The position numbers and the translations under genes were made by a program. A DNA stretch of 64,000 bases from UBA6059 sp965227155 (lineage in GTDB: Bacteria; Bacteroidota; Bacteroidia; Cytophagales; Cyclobacteriaceae), in the NCBI GenBank assembly GCA_965227155.1, contig OZ245731.1, positions 372,001 through 436,000 of the forward strand, in the 5' to 3' direction. Below, piece by piece: positions 18,097-28,478 of the stretch. Every line of letters begins with the position of its first letter. Positions within the stretch are counted from its first letter, which is position 1. Under the pieces are notes generated by a model. It saw only the letters and a program-made list of their open reading frames with translations, was not told where the DNA came from and ran no database searches.

Positions 18097-20103
18097 TTAT
18101 TCCGCTTTTATTTTTAATATCTTAATAGTTGAGTAGTCCTTAGCGCCATTACTGGCATATGTGCGTAATTGGTAGTAATAAGTATTTCCTGGGGTCACTT
18201 TTTCGTCCCTGAACTCTGCTTCCTTCAGTAGTCCAGAAACTGGTTTCAAATTGTCTTCAGACTCACCTTTATAAATTACCACACCCAGATTTTCGCTACT
18301 GAAATTTTGGTCCCACCATACTGCCGCATGATTTTTATTTTTCATGTAGCGAAGCTGTATGTTGCGTGGCTTAATATTCTTTAAAATATCCAGGTCATTT
18401 TCTGGAATGAGTATGGACGTCCTGCCACTTTCTAAAGATTGATTTCCTGATATGTCTACGGCCACTATATAGTATTCATATCGCCTGCCAGATTGAACAG
18501 AATTGTCTATGTAATTTGTATCCAGGGGATTAAGTGTAGCTAGTATTTCTGATTTGTCATCCTCAGCCCTGTAGAGTATGAAGTTTTGCAAATCACTATC
18601 AACATTGGGGTACCAGTTGAGTATTACTGCATTGTCTTTTAGCGTGATTCCTTTAATTACAGGGTCACTAGGTGCGTTTTTATCGGGTAATAAAATAGTA
18701 GCTGGAGCTGCCAATTCGCTCCTATTAAAAGCTGAATCAACAGCAGATACACTGTAATAAATATTACCAGTGAGCACTTCATCGAGCAATTCAGAATATT
18801 GCAATTCAATGATTGGCTCATTATTCAGCACCACAAAATCTTCTCTATCAGGCTCATCTTTATTACCTAAATACCTATATAGATAATATCCTAAAACATC
18901 CTTATCCTCCGGTGCCTTCCAGCCGAAGCTTATATTTCTTTCTTCTAGATCCAGGGATAGCTCTGAAGGAGATGCTGGCGGCACAAAATCATTAATTTCT
19001 GCACCCTGGTACTCACTCTCGGATATATTATTTGCCTGATCCACAGCCGCGACAGATATGATGTAATTACCAGTACCAGGAAATTTCAACTCAACCGAAT
19101 TAATATCAGCAGAAAGTGTGTCTGGGTGCAATAAGTCAGGTTCTGATTCAATAGAATTTCTTGATAGTATTACATAGCCTTTAAAATCATCCGGTGTGCT
19201 ACTATTATCCCAACTTATAGATCCTCTGAAATTTGGCTCATCTAATGATAGCTGAATATTTGTTGGTGCAGGGGGAGGATCTAAATCTCTTTCTGCCATA
19301 TCTATAATGGAGGAAAACTCACCTGTTTGCCCAAAAAAGTCTACAGCAGCAAGCCTATATCTATAGTCTTCACCCTTTTTTACATCTCTATCTACAAAGT
19401 ACACCTCTGGATATACTTTCTCTCCAGCTTCATTGGTCTTTTTAGCCACGTAAACTGGTATTTCAAATAAGTTTTCAAAGCGCCCTCCATTAGTAGATTT
19501 TCTTATATATGTAGCAACCGACCTGGACTCATCTATATCCCATTTGAAATAAACGCCATCTCGTTTGCGGTCTATCGAAATATTTTGTGGCTCTGGTAAA
19601 TAGTTATAATTGCCAGTACTAACATTGTTGGACACTCCAATTGATTCTACTCCACTCTCGATGAGACCTTCTACTTTATATTGATAAGACTGACCTGGCG
19701 AGGCTGATTCATCTATCCATACTAACCCAAGCAACTCCCCAAGCTCTCTACTTCTTAATATATCCAGGTATATAAAAGCACGCATGGCATCATTTTCCCT
19801 GAAATAAGTTCTGGGTTTTTCATAGCCTATAGCGTAGCTTTTTAATATCTCTTCAGGCAGTGAACGATAGGCGTCAGGTAAAGGAGGGATTTTATTTATA
19901 GGTTCATCGTTGAGTTTTTGCCATGATGCATTACCAGCTAAGCTTCGGTAAATGTTGTAACCTTTTATATAATTGATCTCATCCGGAATCCACTTAATGA
20001 CAATTCCCTGGCCTGAATAAGATGGGGATGCGATAACTCTATCGATTACCTGCGCCTGGCTGGTATATCCTAAAAACAATATGAAAATTATGATCCTATA
20101 CAT
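18097..20103 (-). CDS. Secreted multi-fibronectin-type-III protein
   Basis: A 668-residue protein with a signal peptide (MYRIIIFILFLGYTSQAQ) followed by about six FN3 units. FN3 features recur: a proline entry (PPAPTNIQLSL, PPASPSELSLDL, APSDPVIKGITL), a core Trp (GSISWDNS, SFGWKAPED, VILNWYPN) and a Y-x-Y near the end (YRYRLAAVD, YYSVSAVD, YEYYIVAVD). No T9SS sorting domain, anchor or enzyme domain is visible, so it probably stays periplasmic or is held by a partner. Its ATG overlaps the stop of the upstream 1919-aa gene by one base (TAATG at 20101-20105), suggesting translational coupling. Confidence 0.88.
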   Translation of the reverse strand: MYRIIIFILFLGYTSQAQVIDRVIASPSYSGQGIVIKWIPDEINYIKGYNIYRSLAGNASWQKLNDEPINKIPPLPDAYRSLPEEILKSYAIGYEKPRTYFRENDAMRAFIYLDILRSRELGELLGLVWIDESASPGQSYQYKVEGLIESGVESIGVSNNVSTGNYNYLPEPQNISIDRKRDGVYFKWDIDESRSVATYIRKSTNGGRFENLFEIPVYVAKKTNEAGEKVYPEVYFVDRDVKKGEDYRYRLAAVDFFGQTGEFSSIIDMAERDLDPPPAPTNIQLSLDEPNFRGSISWDNSSTPDDFKGYVILSRNSIESEPDLLHPDTLSADINSVELKFPGTGNYIISVAAVDQANNISESEYQGAEINDFVPPASPSELSLDLEERNISFGWKAPEDKDVLGYYLYRYLGNKDEPDREDFVVLNNEPIIELQYSELLDEVLTGNIYYSVSAVDSAFNRSELAAPATILLPDKNAPSDPVIKGITLKDNAVILNWYPNVDSDLQNFILYRAEDDKSEILATLNPLDTNYIDNSVQSGRRYEYYIVAVDISGNQSLESGRTSILIPENDLDILKNIKPRNIQLRYMKNKNHAAVWWDQNFSSENLGVVIYKGESEDNLKPVSGLLKEAEFRDEKVTPGNTYYYQLRTYASNGAKDYSTIKILKIKAE

Positions 20104-23100
20104 TAGAAACTTACCTCCCCATTTACATCAAAAGTCCCAAGATTGATATCAAATACTTCTGCTGAGCCTGACATGGAACCACTTAATTTACTTGCACCAA
20201 AATCCCCTGTAACCCGACCACTAAAATCGATTCCAACCAGCGTTCTAGTCATACAGCTACCCACACCTATGGCACTGCCAATGCCTGTTGGTTCACAAAG
20301 CTTACAGTCCAGCTTAAACTTCGCAGCGACCCCTACAGATGCTCTTTGAAATTCAAAGGGATCCAATTGCGCAGTGAATTCTCCATCAGCATAAAAGCTG
20401 GCGTAGGCATCAATTTTTACAGCTTTAAGATCTAGCCCCTCATCAAATACAGCTCCTGCGCCAAAGCCAACCTCTACTTTTGTAGGATCTAGAAATAGGA
20501 ATCCATCAAACCGTGCATAATTAGCCTTTATGCGGATCCTATCATCTCTCGTACCTAGTCTTAGTCGCCAATAATCTCCTTCTGCTTCAAAATCAAATGC
20601 GCCATTGACTTCTACGAATTTCTCGCCATTGACTGTCCCAGACATTGCGAGCCGCTTGTCGGAAACTAAAAACTTGAATGTGCCACGTAAGAAGCCTTGA
20701 GCCTCATCTGCAATTGTTCCAATATATTTAGGCGACTCAAGGTTAATCTCAGGTGCTCCTTCCAGCTCCTCTCTTTTCTCTGCCCCTGAAAGGCTGGTAC
20801 CAATAATACTTTCCAGGTATTTACCCCTTGGATCATAGGTCTTACCGTTGTAGCCCAGATAGGCATCAAGTTCATTTGGATCAAAATCAGCCTGGATATT
20901 ACCCTCAAAAGCCTTATCAAAATAGACTTCCCAATCATTTTGATCAGCAAACCGAAAACCTAATAAATCCATATCGGGTACGGATATATTAGCCATTTGG
21001 CGACCCTCAGTGGTTAATCCAGCCCCTAGTCCAAAAAGTTCATTAGGAAAGTCTGCGTCTAACTTGAATGCATAGCCATTACCGAAAGAAAGGGCACTTT
21101 GAAAGCGAGCATTTTCGAATTCATCATATGTATACTCATAGTTGTAATTGGTCTCAAAGGATCTTCTATTGACATCTAATCCATCTACAAAACCTGCTTT
21201 ATTCTTATTAGCAAGTAGCGACCTATCATTGTAACTGGTATAAATTCCCTCACTAAATTCCTCTATGTCATAAGCATTTACAGAGAGGTAACTGAATCTG
21301 TCCTGACCAGATATAAAGTGCAAGCCATTATTAGTATTTGATTGGATTCTGAAATCTTCCCAACCCGCTAATATTTGATCAGGTAATACAGTAACGTTAG
21401 CTTCGTTTTCAATATCCGCTGAGAGTTTATTTCGAGTATCTGCGGATACCTTTAGTACGCTTTTTGAAACTATACCTCCACCAGCTAAAAATAAACTTGC
21501 CTCAGTTTCATTTTCAGTAGAGACAATCAACTGTTCATTCGAAGTTGTAAAAGTAAAGGCAGAAGTACTATAAGGGAACTCAGTGATGGTTTCTGTAGTG
21601 CCATTTTGAGCAATAGTTAATGTTGCCTGGCTATCATTCCAGCTACCAATCCATTCCAGGTCTGAAGCAACGTAATTTAGTTGCCAAACTTCCGCACCAT
21701 CGGAGGCTAACGTCAATAAATTACCATTAACAGTAGTTTCTACAGCTATTCCTGAACTATTGGCTCTGGATGATATCGAATTGTTTCCAATTTGTGCTTT
21801 TAAGCTTTGCTGAGTCTCATTCTGGCTAAAATCAGCTTCTACAAACAAAGTGCCTGTTGAAACACTATATCTTTTGGTTAGCTTTCCACTTTTTGCAATA
21901 TTGTTATATAACACACTCCACCGGTCAGCTCCACTTGATATTGACAAATCAGCCTTATCATCTGCAAAAAACCCATTCAGTTCTAATTCTAGGTTTCCTA
22001 GTTCTAATTCATATTTTCCATTATTTGCTGTAGGATATACAGTAAGGTTCTCTGACGTTTCATCATTGGCTTGAAGAGATAGATTTACTGAATTAGCCAT
22101 ACTATTAGTACTGGCCTGAAATTCATAATCCGCACCTGTCATATCAAAAACTCCACCTGTATTTGGCTGATAGCGAAGATCTGTCTCTAGTGAACCATTA
22201 GCATATTGTAGGCTAACCGAATTACTACCATCACTTAATATTTTTACGTCATCAGCACCTTTTTTTATGCCGCCACCCAGCATTGGAACACCACTTATAT
22301 CTGCATCTACTGATGCAGTGTAATTACCTTTTGAAATGCTTAAAGAGCTTTTTGTTGTATTTGCCTGAATTCTTACATCGGTACCATCGGCGCTTATTGT
22401 TTCATCAATATCACCAATGACTTCCATAGCACGTTGAACAACCTGTTTGGCAGCTTCTTTCTTCAAGTCTTCCTGCGCTTTACCAGCTATGCTATTATAG
22501 TCTGTTGCTGATCTTACATTTTGGTTTATAAATGATATGTCACCTGAAACACCAAAGGTTTTGGTTTTTGAAGTGTATTCCATTGAACCATCCATTTGGT
22601 ATTTTGCACCACTGGTCTTAGCATCAATGAACTGGGCAAAGAGATTTATTCCAAATTCATTTTGTTTGTCAATAACCAATTCCCCATCTGTAAGACTCAT
22701 GTTTTTAAAGAGCCAACCTTCAAAACCCACAATATTTACGATTCCAGGTATTAATGGCTTACCAATTCCAGTCTTATCTACGCCAAATGCATCCAGATAG
22801 AAATACTCCGTATCCTCTTTATTGCCATATACCACACTGCCCCCCATTTCCACTATGCCTGGTTGATTTAACTGACCTTTGATCTCGCCACGAAACACGG
22901 TACCCCAATCAGGATCATCTCTCTGGAATGACATAGTAGACTCATAATTGAATAGAGCACTTTTGTAAACGACAGTCATATTATCGACATATAAGTACTC
23001 TTGATCCAATATGCCTGGCAATTCGGGTATGGGTAGAGATGGAGGAAAATCCTTACCAACTACTTCTCTTGCTAAATTGGAGTCTCTATTTGGTGATACA

Positions 23101-25862
23101 CTTACAAATTGTAGTTCAGGTGTTTTACCATCGGGATCACCAAATCCCTCTCCCATCTTCAATTCAGTATTATAGTTGAATAGATAACGGCCATTGTTTA
23201 CCGCTGCACCAATCTCCAGAAGGTTCATATTGAGATTACGGAACTTTACCGCTGGCCTATTTGGTAGTCTGAAGGAACCATTTCGTTCACCAAACCCTAT
23301 AAAATAATCTCCGTAAATATGAAAATCCTTAACTGAAGGTAGATTAACATTAAGTGCTGGAATTCTCACATCTGTAATTAAATCCAACCTGTCATTGCCT
23401 TCAAATACAGCTCTTCTGACAGTAAGAATTACCTGATTCTCTCCTCCTTCAGGGTTAAAAGTGAAAGTGGTATTTTCCAATCCAGGATTCAAATATCCCT
23501 GCCCCAGGCCTTCAGCGGTTATCGGTAAACTTATAGATTGGTCCTCATTGGGATTAATAAAAGGTACTACGATAGCACCATCAATCCCGCTGTTTTCAAC
23601 TTCACTATCAACGATATCAAGATTGAATTTTCCAAAACGTAAATAGAAGTCATTGAATTTTCCTACATATTCATTTTGAAAATCGTGAACCCAGCTAAAA
23701 TCTAAGCCCTCCCCATCAATGAGGGCAGTATTTTGCTGACCCTGGAAATCAATATTATAACCTTTTTTCAAGGTCAATTGACCAGAAGGATCAAAATCAG
23801 TGGCAAGAGATAATTCCACATCTTTAAGAAGAATCCCTTTCCAATCATCATATTCAATTTGATCAGGTGATCTATTTTCAGATAAGTCAATTATATATCC
23901 ATAATTGCTGAGTGTAATGGCCATCTCTTCGATTGGCTTGATGATATTGTTGTCAAGCCTATCAATATTCAGATAATCAATTTGATCAGCATTCTGGAAA
24001 GGATAGCTGATTGTTTCCCCATCAGGGTTTACAACAGATTCCACAACGGTTACATAACCGTTAAGTGCTAATTCATATTCGTCAATATATACTTGAATTG
24101 CTGAGGTCTCTTCGAAACTTATTTTAAATCCAAAAGGATCAAGAAGGTCAAATGAATTTACTTCCCCAAGCTCGATATTACCTTTTGGCACATAGTCGTT
24201 GAAGTTTAACCAATCCTCTTTGGTCTTAATAAAAGGTTGTTCGCTTCCACCTAATACAGGCAACGGCATAGGATACCCAACATAGCCTCTTACTTCCAGG
24301 TCTCTTTTGTCTAACTTGATCGCAAGGCCATTAAAAGTTGCCGGAGCATTAAGCTCATTTCTTGGATCTAAATCAAAGGTTAGTGGATTTTCAAGCTCAT
24401 AATTAATTTCCCCTTCCTGCAGCACATATCTTCCAGCTGCATCTTCTACCCGCAAGCCCTCAAATTCTACCTCTGCATAAATAGTATCTTCTTCATTTTG
24501 GAAAATCTTCACTCTACCGGAGCCAGCAAGATTACTTAGGTCTGTGTTTGTGATATCAGTTGCAATGACCCTATGCTTACCGGCAAGGAAATAATCTACA
24601 GCCGGCGGGCCGCTAAATTTTCTTATTTCGGATTTTGCAATTTCCTGCTCTCCTGTGAAGGCAGTTACCTGCCAGGCATAGGCCTGCTGCTTCGTGAACT
24701 CCTTTTGTCTTACATCAATCACATATTGATCAGCCTGGAAAGTAGGTGGCGTATTCTCAGAATACCAATATGGCCCAATTTCCAAAGCCGCAGTAGCATC
24801 GTCTTTAATATCTTCCAGCTCTACAATCTTAAATTCATAACGATACCGCTGATCATCAACAAGTTTATCCGGTGCGGCAAAAATGAATCGTTGCAGGTCG
24901 TCAGAAGTGAATTTGTATTCGTTCTCCGGAGCATTTAAGGGAATAGCCCCTTCATTAGGATAACCATAATAGAACCATGCATTTGGGCTAAAGCCATTGT
25001 CTCTAAACTCATTTTGACCAGAGGGGTCAAATGCCTGTACCCGAAACATATATTTCTTGCCTAAATCAAGGGTAGGATTGGCAAGCGTATACGTAAGGCT
25101 GGTGGTCATCAAGTCAGGCGACTCGTACACTAATATGGTTTGGCCATTTTCCAGTGCATAAATTGGGTCTACCTCCTCGCTGATCAATTCATAAAGGAAA
25201 AACCGATACATAGGGGTAAATGGTATACCCGAAGCGTTTGGGCTGTTGAGCTGCCATTGGAAGAAGATGTTTTGTGGACCCTGAATGGCTATAGCCTCAC
25301 CAATACGAGGCGATATGATGGTTGGTTGGTCATTGAGTTTCAACCAGACAATGGCGTTAGCAGGATTGGATACAATTTTACCCGATTGATATTCTCTAAC
25401 TACAATAGAAAATGTGTACATGCCCTCCGGAAACCGACCTTCGCGAACAAACTGTTCTCGACTCGTACCGAAGAATTCAAGGTTAGCATCATTGAAATAT
25501 TCTACCCACTGGCTGCCTTCAATAATAGCAGGCATACCGGGAGATAATGTAATGGGTGCCGGTGGAATGTAATTATCCCGTGTTTGTAACCGGATACCAC
25601 CCCCTTCTATGATTAAGGATAGTCTTACATCAAGGGTAGGTTCCTGCAGGTCAGTGAGGTTAATGACAGCCCGCATGATGTTGGATACTGGGGATACATA
25701 ATTATTATATCTAGTACTGTAAGGAGGTAGAACTGTAAGATTAGCCTGAACCGGTGTGCGCAATTGTGCTAGCAAATCAGAAGCACTACAGAGCAGTATC
25801 ACTACTACTAACCAAGAATAGATCAGAGACCGGGAGCGATATGTAGCTTTCAGTTTAGTCAT
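20103..25862 (-). CDS. Very large secreted beta-rich protein, TANFOR-like N-terminus
   Basis: A 1919-residue protein with a signal peptide (ending around ASDLLAQ) and no enzyme motif. The first 180 residues (opening RTPVQANLTVLPPYSTRYNN, with a VRLSLIIEGGGI strand) resemble the N-terminal domain of Bacteroidota proteins called TANFOR; I recall this similarity and could not test it. Two FN3-like segments follow (to about 430). The long remainder is repetitive beta structure with many GxLxL and D/N-rich turns, suggesting a beta-solenoid or translocon-like sheet. Near the end lies a four-Cys cluster-like segment (CKLCEPTG...GSCMTR) and the chain ends in EVSF. Second gene of the operon, 2 nt after the beta-barrel gene. 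Function unknown. Confidence 0.75.
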   Translation of the reverse strand: MTKLKATYRSRSLIYSWLVVVILLCSASDLLAQLRTPVQANLTVLPPYSTRYNNYVSPVSNIMRAVINLTDLQEPTLDVRLSLIIEGGGIRLQTRDNYIPPAPITLSPGMPAIIEGSQWVEYFNDANLEFFGTSREQFVREGRFPEGMYTFSIVVREYQSGKIVSNPANAIVWLKLNDQPTIISPRIGEAIAIQGPQNIFFQWQLNSPNASGIPFTPMYRFFLYELISEEVDPIYALENGQTILVYESPDLMTTSLTYTLANPTLDLGKKYMFRVQAFDPSGQNEFRDNGFSPNAWFYYGYPNEGAIPLNAPENEYKFTSDDLQRFIFAAPDKLVDDQRYRYEFKIVELEDIKDDATAALEIGPYWYSENTPPTFQADQYVIDVRQKEFTKQQAYAWQVTAFTGEQEIAKSEIRKFSGPPAVDYFLAGKHRVIATDITNTDLSNLAGSGRVKIFQNEEDTIYAEVEFEGLRVEDAAGRYVLQEGEINYELENPLTFDLDPRNELNAPATFNGLAIKLDKRDLEVRGYVGYPMPLPVLGGSEQPFIKTKEDWLNFNDYVPKGNIELGEVNSFDLLDPFGFKISFEETSAIQVYIDEYELALNGYVTVVESVVNPDGETISYPFQNADQIDYLNIDRLDNNIIKPIEEMAITLSNYGYIIDLSENRSPDQIEYDDWKGILLKDVELSLATDFDPSGQLTLKKGYNIDFQGQQNTALIDGEGLDFSWVHDFQNEYVGKFNDFYLRFGKFNLDIVDSEVENSGIDGAIVVPFINPNEDQSISLPITAEGLGQGYLNPGLENTTFTFNPEGGENQVILTVRRAVFEGNDRLDLITDVRIPALNVNLPSVKDFHIYGDYFIGFGERNGSFRLPNRPAVKFRNLNMNLLEIGAAVNNGRYLFNYNTELKMGEGFGDPDGKTPELQFVSVSPNRDSNLAREVVGKDFPPSLPIPELPGILDQEYLYVDNMTVVYKSALFNYESTMSFQRDDPDWGTVFRGEIKGQLNQPGIVEMGGSVVYGNKEDTEYFYLDAFGVDKTGIGKPLIPGIVNIVGFEGWLFKNMSLTDGELVIDKQNEFGINLFAQFIDAKTSGAKYQMDGSMEYTSKTKTFGVSGDISFINQNVRSATDYNSIAGKAQEDLKKEAAKQVVQRAMEVIGDIDETISADGTDVRIQANTTKSSLSISKGNYTASVDADISGVPMLGGGIKKGADDVKILSDGSNSVSLQYANGSLETDLRYQPNTGGVFDMTGADYEFQASTNSMANSVNLSLQANDETSENLTVYPTANNGKYELELGNLELELNGFFADDKADLSISSGADRWSVLYNNIAKSGKLTKRYSVSTGTLFVEADFSQNETQQSLKAQIGNNSISSRANSSGIAVETTVNGNLLTLASDGAEVWQLNYVASDLEWIGSWNDSQATLTIAQNGTTETITEFPYSTSAFTFTTSNEQLIVSTENETEASLFLAGGGIVSKSVLKVSADTRNKLSADIENEANVTVLPDQILAGWEDFRIQSNTNNGLHFISGQDRFSYLSVNAYDIEEFSEGIYTSYNDRSLLANKNKAGFVDGLDVNRRSFETNYNYEYTYDEFENARFQSALSFGNGYAFKLDADFPNELFGLGAGLTTEGRQMANISVPDMDLLGFRFADQNDWEVYFDKAFEGNIQADFDPNELDAYLGYNGKTYDPRGKYLESIIGTSLSGAEKREELEGAPEINLESPKYIGTIADEAQGFLRGTFKFLVSDKRLAMSGTVNGEKFVEVNGAFDFEAEGDYWRLRLGTRDDRIRIKANYARFDGFLFLDPTKVEVGFGAGAVFDEGLDLKAVKIDAYASFYADGEFTAQLDPFEFQRASVGVAAKFKLDCKLCEPTGIGSAIGVGSCMTRTLVGIDFSGRVTGDFGASKLSGSMSGSAEVFDINLGTFDVNGEVSF

Positions 25863-25864
25863 GG

Positions 25865-27532
25865 TCAGAATCTAAAATTGTAGTTGAAGTTTGCACGGCT
25901 TTCATTGGTTGAAGCAACACCATCCCTTTGGCTTGCACGCTCGATATATAGATATGTAAAGCCAAAGCTATGCTTGCTTTTCAAAGAATATCTTGCTGAA
26001 AAGTTGACATTGGTTAACCCCGAGGTTTCTTCTCCATCAATATTGCTGGTGAGGGATGAACCCGTGATCGATGTTGTTAACCCGCCTTTAAAACCCTTTA
26101 CAATACTCAATGACGGACCCACAGTAGCTATGTCCATCATATTGGATGCTGTTAAATTATAGTTATAAGAAATCGTACCTGATAGCCTTGGGTCAGGAAA
26201 ACTTATGGTATAAGCCAGGTTGGCATTGATCGCATCATTTTCATTATTATCGGAATCGGTAGCTTCTTGGTAATTGGCATTGAGAACAAGCGTCTGGGGA
26301 AGAGAAGCATTACCAATACTATAGATGGTAGTCAAAGAGCCATTATTGGTAACTTGGAAAAACTCCAATGTGTCACTGTCAATAGTAGCTGTACGTATAG
26401 TATTGGAATTAAAATTGCTGTACGTACCATTGAAATTCAACCGCTCGGAGGCCATCCAGAAGATGTTTACTGCACTGATTAGCTTTCGGACTCCCTCGGC
26501 AGCTTTATCATCAAGATTATTCCTTTGTACACCCACATTCGCATTTACATTTAATGTATTGTTAAGCATTTGCCAGCCTATACCACCGCTGATCTCCTCC
26601 AAATCATCATTTATGGAAGTAGCACCCAGCGAAGCAAAATCAGGCGCTACCCTGGTGTACCCAAACTGCAGGTTATAGTTATCCATAGCATAGGTTGCAT
26701 CCAGCGTAAATGCTGACCTTACGATAGTGGTAGCGTTGGCTTCAAAGAAACCACCCAAGTTGTTGTAGTAACTAAAGTCATTGAGGATCAAATCGCTTTC
26801 CCTGGTATCACGTGTCAGAGCGCTGGACGTATACTCGGTGCGTAGGTTGAGCCTCCCCCATTGCTTTCCTGCTAATACAGACCATATTAAATTATCCTGT
26901 GGAGCTACATCTTCACTGAGCATTTCCGTATTTAAGGTCCCCGGTAAGTCTTTGGCCCGAAATCCGATGAGACTCACATAGTTTTTATTATCCCCTGCAT
27001 TGAGTTTAAGGCCATAGCCCTTTCGCTCGTATTGTCCCAGGCCCAACCCTTCCACAGGTTGCAGGGCTTCTGAGAATCTGCCGTACATGGCAGAACCCGA
27101 CAGCCAGTGGTCTTTAGGTTTAATTTCTACACCGCCCCCCAAAAACATCAAGCCCCCCAGACTGTAATCAGAAAATCGCATGGTGCGATAGCCGGCATGG
27201 GCGGTAATACTTTTGTAGGTGGGGCTTAATCCAAATTGGGTAGGTAATGCAGGTTGGTTGACCTGGTTTTCCTGGCTGTTAAGTACCAAAGAGAAAGGCG
27301 CATCAATAACACCTAAGAGATTGAGGTTGAGATTGGCATTAAACTGCCAGAACCAGGGCTCCCGCTGATTGGTAGGGTCATTGGTTTCAGTATACATGGT
27401 CCGAAAGCCGATACCTCCGGTGGTACGTATCAGAGGTATCTCGTCTATGTTCTCAAGATCTTGGGCTTGTATACTAACAGCAAGAAAAAACATAATGCAT
27501 GTAAATAGGTAAGGTTGGTGATTGAAATGCAT
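25865..27532 (-). CDS. Probable outer-membrane beta-barrel protein
   Basis: A 555-residue exported protein (signal peptide ending VSIQAQ) made of alternating polar/hydrophobic strands separated by short turns, for example YNLQFGYTRVAPD and FSARYSLKSKHSFGF. It ends in FNYNFRF; a terminal Phe is the usual BAM-recognition feature of outer-membrane barrels. No TonB box or plug is seen. It is the first gene of the seven-gene operon and is tightly linked (2 nt) to the 1919-aa gene, so it could be the membrane anchor or export partner of that protein. I do not recognise a named family. ATG 27532 is the only plausible start giving a full signal peptide. Confidence 0.75.
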   Translation of the reverse strand: MHFNHQPYLFTCIMFFLAVSIQAQDLENIDEIPLIRTTGGIGFRTMYTETNDPTNQREPWFWQFNANLNLNLLGVIDAPFSLVLNSQENQVNQPALPTQFGLSPTYKSITAHAGYRTMRFSDYSLGGLMFLGGGVEIKPKDHWLSGSAMYGRFSEALQPVEGLGLGQYERKGYGLKLNAGDNKNYVSLIGFRAKDLPGTLNTEMLSEDVAPQDNLIWSVLAGKQWGRLNLRTEYTSSALTRDTRESDLILNDFSYYNNLGGFFEANATTIVRSAFTLDATYAMDNYNLQFGYTRVAPDFASLGATSINDDLEEISGGIGWQMLNNTLNVNANVGVQRNNLDDKAAEGVRKLISAVNIFWMASERLNFNGTYSNFNSNTIRTATIDSDTLEFFQVTNNGSLTTIYSIGNASLPQTLVLNANYQEATDSDNNENDAINANLAYTISFPDPRLSGTISYNYNLTASNMMDIATVGPSLSIVKGFKGGLTTSITGSSLTSNIDGEETSGLTNVNFSARYSLKSKHSFGFTYLYIERASQRDGVASTNESRANFNYNFRF

Positions 27533-27875
27533 ATAGATTGTTCTTGTAATACTTATTAGAACTGCAAGAATTATTAGACCAAAACTCTAAATTGAATGAT
27601 TTAACAAAGGACCAAATTACGCCATATGGATAGCCAAAATCCCGACATATTTGACCCCATTTCCGACATTAGGGAATTATAATTGCACTAATCAATGATT
27701 TAATTGACCAATTGTAATAATAGTTACATAAGTCAATATAAAAGCTTGACTACATTTTCAGATATAGGAGAATGATTCCTTGAAATTCTTAGCAATTAAA
27801 TATGAGCGATCTATAACTGCATAGTCAATATTAACTACCGCGGGTAAATTCTACCCCTTCTCCTACCTTTGGCAT
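27533..27875. other. Divergent intergenic region, no confident element
   Basis: This 343-bp AT-rich gap should contain promoters for both the seven-gene minus operon and the plus-strand TRIC gene. I looked for TAnnTTTG on both strands. The only exact match (TACCTTTG, 27864-27871, plus) is 5 nt from the ATG and has no -33 partner, so I do not call it. No ORF, RNA or repeat is supported. Confidence 0.5.
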
Positions 27876-28478
27876 ATGAATCTCATTTACACGCTGGATT
27901 TGCTGGGCACATTTGTATTCGCCATTAGCGGAGCACTCACAGCATCTGATAAAAAACTTGATCTCTTTGGTGCCTCGGTGATTGCCCTGGTCACCGCTAT
28001 AGGTGGTGGAACAACACGCGATGTATTGATTGGAGCTCGACCTGTAGGTTGGTTAACCGATACCAACTATCTGCTGGTAGTGGTGCTTGCAATTGCATGC
28101 AGTTTTCTATTCAAGAAATACATAATGAGGCTACGTCGTACCATGTTTCTTTTTGATTCAATAGGATTAGGCATTTTCACCGTACTAGGTCTTCAAAAAA
28201 CGCTGGCTTTTGGCTTATCTCCTGTGGTAGCAATTATTATGGGTGCAGTATCAGCTTGCTTTGGTGGTGTAGTGCGGGATGTGTTGAGTAATGAAGTACC
28301 GCTAATTTTTAGGAAGGAAATATATGCAACTGCCTGCCTGGCAGGTGGTGCGCTTTATTTGTTGCTTCAGTTTTTCATAGTCCCTCAGGATATGGTTATC
28401 CTGGTCACGGTTTGTTTCGTGATAGGCTTGCGACTGCTGGCGGTGCGGTTTCACTGGTATTTGCCGGGGATAGGGTGA
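27876..28478 (+). CDS. TRIC/UPF0126-family membrane channel protein
   Basis: A 200-residue integral membrane protein with about seven hydrophobic helices in two similar halves. Each half carries the family signature of glycines followed by Arg-Asp: GGGTTRDVLIGA in the first and FGGVVRDVLSNE in the second. Prokaryotic members of this family (YicG/YadS, UPF0126) are structural homologues of trimeric intracellular cation channels; the physiological substrate in bacteria is unsettled. The start MNLIYTLDLLGTFVFAISGAL is the usual family start. It is a single gene between two unrelated operons. Confidence 0.9.
   Translation: MNLIYTLDLLGTFVFAISGALTASDKKLDLFGASVIALVTAIGGGTTRDVLIGARPVGWLTDTNYLLVVVLAIACSFLFKKYIMRLRRTMFLFDSIGLGIFTVLGLQKTLAFGLSPVVAIIMGAVSACFGGVVRDVLSNEVPLIFRKEIYATACLAGGALYLLLQFFIVPQDMVILVTVCFVIGLRLLAVRFHWYLPGIG

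Noticed and set aside
27864..27871. TACCTTTG as the -7 element of the TRIC gene
   Set aside because: It is only 5 nt ahead of the ATG and no -33 TTG lies about 20 nt upstream; a leaderless transcript cannot be excluded but there is no support.
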